Positions 22,291 to 25,266 of a DNA stretch of 25,266 bases are shown one piece after another. The notes beneath the pieces were generated by a model, which made no database searches, was not told the origin of the DNA, and worked only from the letters and a program-made list of their open reading frames with translations. The position numbers and the translations under genes are program-made. How positions within the stretch are numbered: the first letter of the stretch is position 1; each line of letters opens with the position of its first letter. This DNA comes from a bacterium (GTDB taxonomy: Bacteria; CG2-30-53-67; CG2-30-70-394), in the NCBI GenBank assembly GCA_024278555.1, contig JAJRSX010000170.1, forward strand, positions 1 to 25,266. The letters run 5' to 3'.

Positions 22291-22985
22291 CTTCCTTTGG
22301 GCGAGCGCCATCCGCCGACGATCGAGGAGAGCGAGGTGGTGCGACCGACGATGTCGGCGCGCACCGCCATGTAGATGTGGATGATGACGAAGCACAGAAG
22401 GATCCACATGCCGAGGAGGTGCCAGTTATTAACCCGCTCGGCGTCGCCAAAGAGGGGGACCACCCAGCCGAAGGCGCGGTCCGCCCAGCTCCCGTGGCCG
22501 AGCCCCTCACCGTAGAGGGCGAAGCCGGTGAAGATCATGAAGAGGGTCCCCAGGGTGTTGAAGAGGAGCATGGCGACCTGCGCCAAGGGGGCGTGGCCGG
22601 ACTCGGTGGGCGGCTCTTTGCGCAGGAAGAGGTAAAAGGCGATCTCCTCCCCGAGGCCGCACCACCAGCTCCCACGCCACACCGGCAGGTAGAAGATCTG
22701 GCGCGACACCTGGTTGCCCACCAGGGCCCAGTAGATCCGCCCGGCGAGGGAGACCGCCAGGAGGTAGCCGGCGGTGAAGTGGACCAGCCGGATCCGCCCC
22801 ATGATGAAGTGGTCGCTCGCCTCTCCCATGACCGTGGGCAGGGGGTGGGCGATCAGGTAGCCGGTGGCGGCGAGGGTGAAGATGCACGCCGCATTCACCC
22901 AGTGGTAGAGGCGCACCGGCGCCTGGAAGGCGTAGACCGGCTGGGATGCCGGGACGGGGGATGCGTGGGTGGTGGTGGCAGCCAT
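22287..22985 (-). CDS. hupC: Ni/Fe-hydrogenase b-type cytochrome subunit
   Basis: This di-heme cytochrome b anchors the periplasmic hydrogenase and passes electrons from H2 to quinone. It has 232 residues and four transmembrane helices. Candidate heme ligands are His28 (RLYHWVN), His69 (RLVHFTAGY), His189 (NNWHLLGMW) and His203 (IIHIYMAVR), the pattern of the HupC/HyaC/CybH family. The family end DIVGRTTSLSSIVGGWR is clear. The start has GGGAG upstream. The final codons PKGR are followed by TAG that belongs to the REP-like palindrome. A 93-base spacer with a heptad array separates it from hupL. Confidence 0.95.
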   Translation of the reverse strand: MAATTTHASPVPASQPVYAFQAPVRLYHWVNAACIFTLAATGYLIAHPLPTVMGEASDHFIMGRIRLVHFTAGYLLAVSLAGRIYWALVGNQVSRQIFYLPVWRGSWWCGLGEEIAFYLFLRKEPPTESGHAPLAQVAMLLFNTLGTLFMIFTGFALYGEGLGHGSWADRAFGWVVPLFGDAERVNNWHLLGMWILLCFVIIHIYMAVRADIVGRTTSLSSIVGGWRSPKGR

Positions 22986-23003
22986 GGAGACTCCCGGATC
23001 GGG

Positions 23004-23038
23004 GCGTTCAGCGTTCAGCGTTCAGCGGTCGGCTCTTG
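23004..23038 (-). repeat. Heptad array between hupL and hupC
   Basis: The units GCGTTCA (three times), GCGGTCG and GCTCTTG stand in tandem on the plus strand, 18 bases before the hupC ATG. They are of the same family as the arrays in the nuo operon and before hupD, but no inverted partner is visible in this spacer. Confidence 0.8.
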
Positions 23039-23078
23039 GCGATAGGCCACATGGTCTCTGTCGGACTCATGCACGCGC

Positions 23079-24872
23079 CTAGCGCACCTTCACCACCGCC
23101 ATCTCCTGGTCGTCCGGGCTCATGACGTGGGCCGCGCAGGCGAGGCAGGGGTCGAAGCTGTGGATGGTGCGGAGGATCTCCAACGGCTTGGAGGGGTCGG
23201 CCATGGGGGTGTTGAGGAGCGCCGCCTCGTAGGCGCCGATCTGCCCCGAGGGGTCACGGGGTGAGGCGTTCCAGGTGGTGGGGACCACCGCCTGGTAGTT
23301 GGCGATCTTGGTCTCCTTGATGTGAATCCAGTGGCCGAGCGCCCCGCGCGGCGCCTCGCCCCCACCCGCCCCCTTGGCCTCCGCCGGCCAACTCGAAGGC
23401 TCCCAGGAGTCCATGTTGGCGGTGGCGGTATCGCCGGCCTTGATCGCGGCGATCAGCTTGTCGAACTGGTCGCGCATGAGATGCGCCGCGTAGGAGCACT
23501 CCAGGCCGCGGGCGGCGGTGCGGCCGAGGGTGGAAAAGAGGGCGGTGACCGGCAGGCCGAGGTCGTGGAGCAGACCCTCCACCTGCGCCTTGATCTCCTC
23601 GTGACCGCGGGCGTAGGCGACGATGTAGCGCGCCAGGGGGCCCACCTCCATGGCGTGGCCGCGCCAGCGGGGCGCCTTCAGCCACGAGTACTTGCCCGAC
23701 TCGTCGAGGGCATCGATGGCGGTCTTCGTCCCCTTGGTATCGGGGCCGAGCTCGAAGTTCGGCTCGGTGACCCCCTCCCACGGATGGAGCCCCTGGGACT
23801 CGTCCGGATAGCGGTACCAGGAGTGGGCGACGTATTCGCGGATCTGCTCCGGGTCCTTGAGGTCGACGTCGTGGACCGTGGAGAGGTCGCCGTCGAGGAC
23901 CGCGCCGGAGGGGAGGTGGAGGTTTTGCCAGCTCCAGTCGTTGGCCCGCTCCGGGAACTCGCCGTAGGCGAGGCAGTTCTTCGACGACAGGCCGCCGCCG
24001 TAGCCCCAGTCCTTGTAGAAGGAGGCCACCGCCTTGAGGTCGGGAATGTAGACCTGGTCGATGAAGGCGATCGCCTGGTCGATGATCGACGAGACCCGGT
24101 TGAGCCGCTCCATGTTGATAGCGCCCACCGCGCCCGCGTCGTCCACGTTGATGGCGCACGGCATGCCGCCCACCACCCAATTGGGGTGCGGGTTGCGGCC
24201 GCCGAAGACGGCGTGGATCTTGACGATCTCCTTCTGGAAATCGAGGGCCTCCAGGTAGTGGGCGACCGCCATGAGGTTGGCGATCGGCGGCAGCTTGTAG
24301 GCCGGGTGGCCCCAGTAGGCGTTCTGGAAGGGGCCGAGCTGGCCGGACTCGACGAACCTCTTGACCCGGTTCTGGACGTCGCGGAAGTAGCCCACCGACG
24401 ACTTCGGCCACGGCGAGATCGACTGGGCGAGGTCGGAGGTCTGCTTCGGGTCGGCGGCAAGCGCCGAGACCACGTCGACCCAGTCCAGGGCGTGGAGGTG
24501 GTAGAAGTGGACCAGGTGGTCCTGGACGTACTGGGTCATCATCATCAGGTTGCGGATGGTGTTGGCGTTCTCCGGGATGGCGATCCCGAGGGCGTCTTCC
24601 ACCGCGCGCACCGAGACCAGGGCGTGGACCCCGGTGCACACCCCGCAGATGCGCTGGGTGAAGGCCCAGGCGTCGCGCGGGTCGCGCCCCTTCAGGATGA
24701 TCTCGATACCGCGCCACATGTTGCCGGTGGAGACGGCGTTGCGGATCACGTTCTGGTCGTCGACGTTGACCTCGACGCGCAGGTGGCCCTCGATGCGGCA
24801 GATGGGGTCCACCACCACGCGGCGGCCCGAGTCATCGAGGGTGTACCCATTGGGTGTCCGTTGGGTCGCCAT
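23079..24872 (-). CDS. hupL: Uptake [NiFe] hydrogenase large subunit
   Basis: This is the catalytic subunit of a group 1 membrane-bound hydrogenase that oxidises H2 in the periplasm. It has 597 residues. Nickel ligands are Cys76 and Cys79 ([10 protein letters not shown]) and Cys576 and Cys579 (DPCLACAAH). The 15-residue tail after His582 is the expected target of the maturation protease, which is encoded downstream. Glu28 in CRIEGH is conserved. A strong AGGAGGAGG ribosome site within the end of hupS precedes the ATG, which follows the hupS TAA by one base. It should be co-exported with HupS through the Tat pathway. Confidence 0.97.
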   Translation of the reverse strand: MATQRTPNGYTLDDSGRRVVVDPICRIEGHLRVEVNVDDQNVIRNAVSTGNMWRGIEIILKGRDPRDAWAFTQRICGVCTGVHALVSVRAVEDALGIAIPENANTIRNLMMMTQYVQDHLVHFYHLHALDWVDVVSALAADPKQTSDLAQSISPWPKSSVGYFRDVQNRVKRFVESGQLGPFQNAYWGHPAYKLPPIANLMAVAHYLEALDFQKEIVKIHAVFGGRNPHPNWVVGGMPCAINVDDAGAVGAINMERLNRVSSIIDQAIAFIDQVYIPDLKAVASFYKDWGYGGGLSSKNCLAYGEFPERANDWSWQNLHLPSGAVLDGDLSTVHDVDLKDPEQIREYVAHSWYRYPDESQGLHPWEGVTEPNFELGPDTKGTKTAIDALDESGKYSWLKAPRWRGHAMEVGPLARYIVAYARGHEEIKAQVEGLLHDLGLPVTALFSTLGRTAARGLECSYAAHLMRDQFDKLIAAIKAGDTATANMDSWEPSSWPAEAKGAGGGEAPRGALGHWIHIKETKIANYQAVVPTTWNASPRDPSGQIGAYEAALLNTPMADPSKPLEILRTIHSFDPCLACAAHVMSPDDQEMAVVKVR

Positions 24873-24873
24873 C

Positions 24874-25266
24874 TTACTCCTCCTCCTTCTTGCCGAAGCG
24901 GCTCACCGCGGTGGCCGCCGCGTGGACCGCCACCGCCGCCCCGACCACCCCGGCGGCGGTCTTGCCGATCCGGTCGGCGGTCGCCTCCACCTGGCCGGTC
25001 ACCTCCAAGTTGGTCACCGGCGCGTAGAAGGAGCCCTTGTCCCAGAAGTTGTCCTCGGCGCAGCCGAGGCAGCCGTGCCCCGACCCCACCGGCCAGGAGA
25101 CGCCGCCGTTCCAGCCGATGGTGGAGCAGGCGTTGTAGGTGGTCGGCCCCTTGCACCCGACCTTGTAGAGGCAGTACCCCTTGCGCGCCCCCTCGTCGTC
25201 GAACTTTTCGACGTACTGGCCGGCGTCGAAGTGGGGCCGGCGGTAGCACTTGTCGTGGAGCCGCTG
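24874..25266 (-). CDS. hupS: Uptake [NiFe] hydrogenase small subunit, C-terminal part
   Basis: The 130 C-terminal residues are visible; the start and the proximal-cluster region lie beyond the window. Distal [4Fe-4S] ligands appear as His and Cys in [10 protein letters not shown], plus KGYC and KVGC. Medial [3Fe-4S] ligands appear in [10 protein letters not shown] and [18 protein letters not shown]. The end has a moderately hydrophobic stretch ([19 protein letters not shown]) fitting the C-terminal membrane anchor, followed by a charged KKEEE tail. Its stop is one base from hupL. Whether the proximal cluster has the six-cysteine oxygen-tolerant form cannot be seen here. Confidence 0.95.
   Translation of the reverse strand, partial: QRLHDKCYRRPHFDAGQYVEKFDDEGARKGYCLYKVGCKGPTTYNACSTIGWNGGVSWPVGSGHGCLGCAEDNFWDKGSFYAPVTNLEVTGQVEATADRIGKTAAGVVGAAVAVHAAATAVSRFGKKEEE

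Overview
The window is a G+C-rich bacterial chromosome segment (about two thirds G+C by eye), most likely from a proteobacterium in the broad sense. The evidence is a 14-gene complex I operon with separate nuoC and nuoD, a two-subunit glycine decarboxylase, a membrane-bound uptake [NiFe] hydrogenase operon, and many REP-like intergenic palindromes. I cannot fix the class. NuoD begins with a GPSHPSMHG-type N-terminus and NuoG is very short, so the operon does not look like the enterobacterial one.

Layout. Positions 1-325 hold two overlapping gene remnants (one DUF2283-like) and fragments of dispersed repeats. Positions 326-14868, minus strand, are the full operon nuoA-B-C-D-E-F-G-H-I-J-K-L-M-N, transcribed right to left; a candidate nuoA promoter lies at 14954-14981. 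Positions 15063-16547, plus strand, encode a voltage-gated-like K+ channel with RCK domains. Positions 16718-17329, minus, encode an exported SRPBCC-like protein. A 332-base, relatively A+T-rich divergent spacer precedes gcvPA-gcvPB (17662-20447, plus). A lone phage-type M15 peptidase gene (20507-20917, minus) separates these from the distal part of a hydrogenase operon, minus strand, in transcription order hupS (partial, cut by the window end), hupL, hupC, hupD, hupH.

How the genes work together. The hydrogenase would feed electrons from H2 through its cytochrome b into the quinone pool. Complex I feeds the same pool from NADH and pumps protons. Glycine decarboxylase produces NADH and C1 units.

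The most unusual signal is in the spacers. Most nuo gene junctions are tight (1-8 base overlaps or 0-4 base gaps), but five are opened by repeats. Three of those (nuoC-nuoD, nuoK-nuoL, nuoL-nuoM) are bracketed by short tandem arrays of 7-9 base units in opposite orientation. One array sits just after the upstream stop codon and the other just before the downstream start codon, so they could pair in the mRNA and bring stop and start together. The nuoD-nuoE junction is filled by a 124-base imperfect palindrome inside a 60-codon frame that overlaps both neighbours. Four genes (nuoL, the K+ channel gene, the SRPBCC gene and hupC) end with TAG inside a GTAGGAG motif that starts a repeat or hairpin. 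Two REP-like elements (16639-16721, 22208-22290) share arms, and one shows paired changes that keep its internal hairpins. In the proteins, NuoG is only 520 residues, NuoN has Glu where the axis lysine of TM8 is expected, and NuoF has Cys in its glycine-rich FMN loop.
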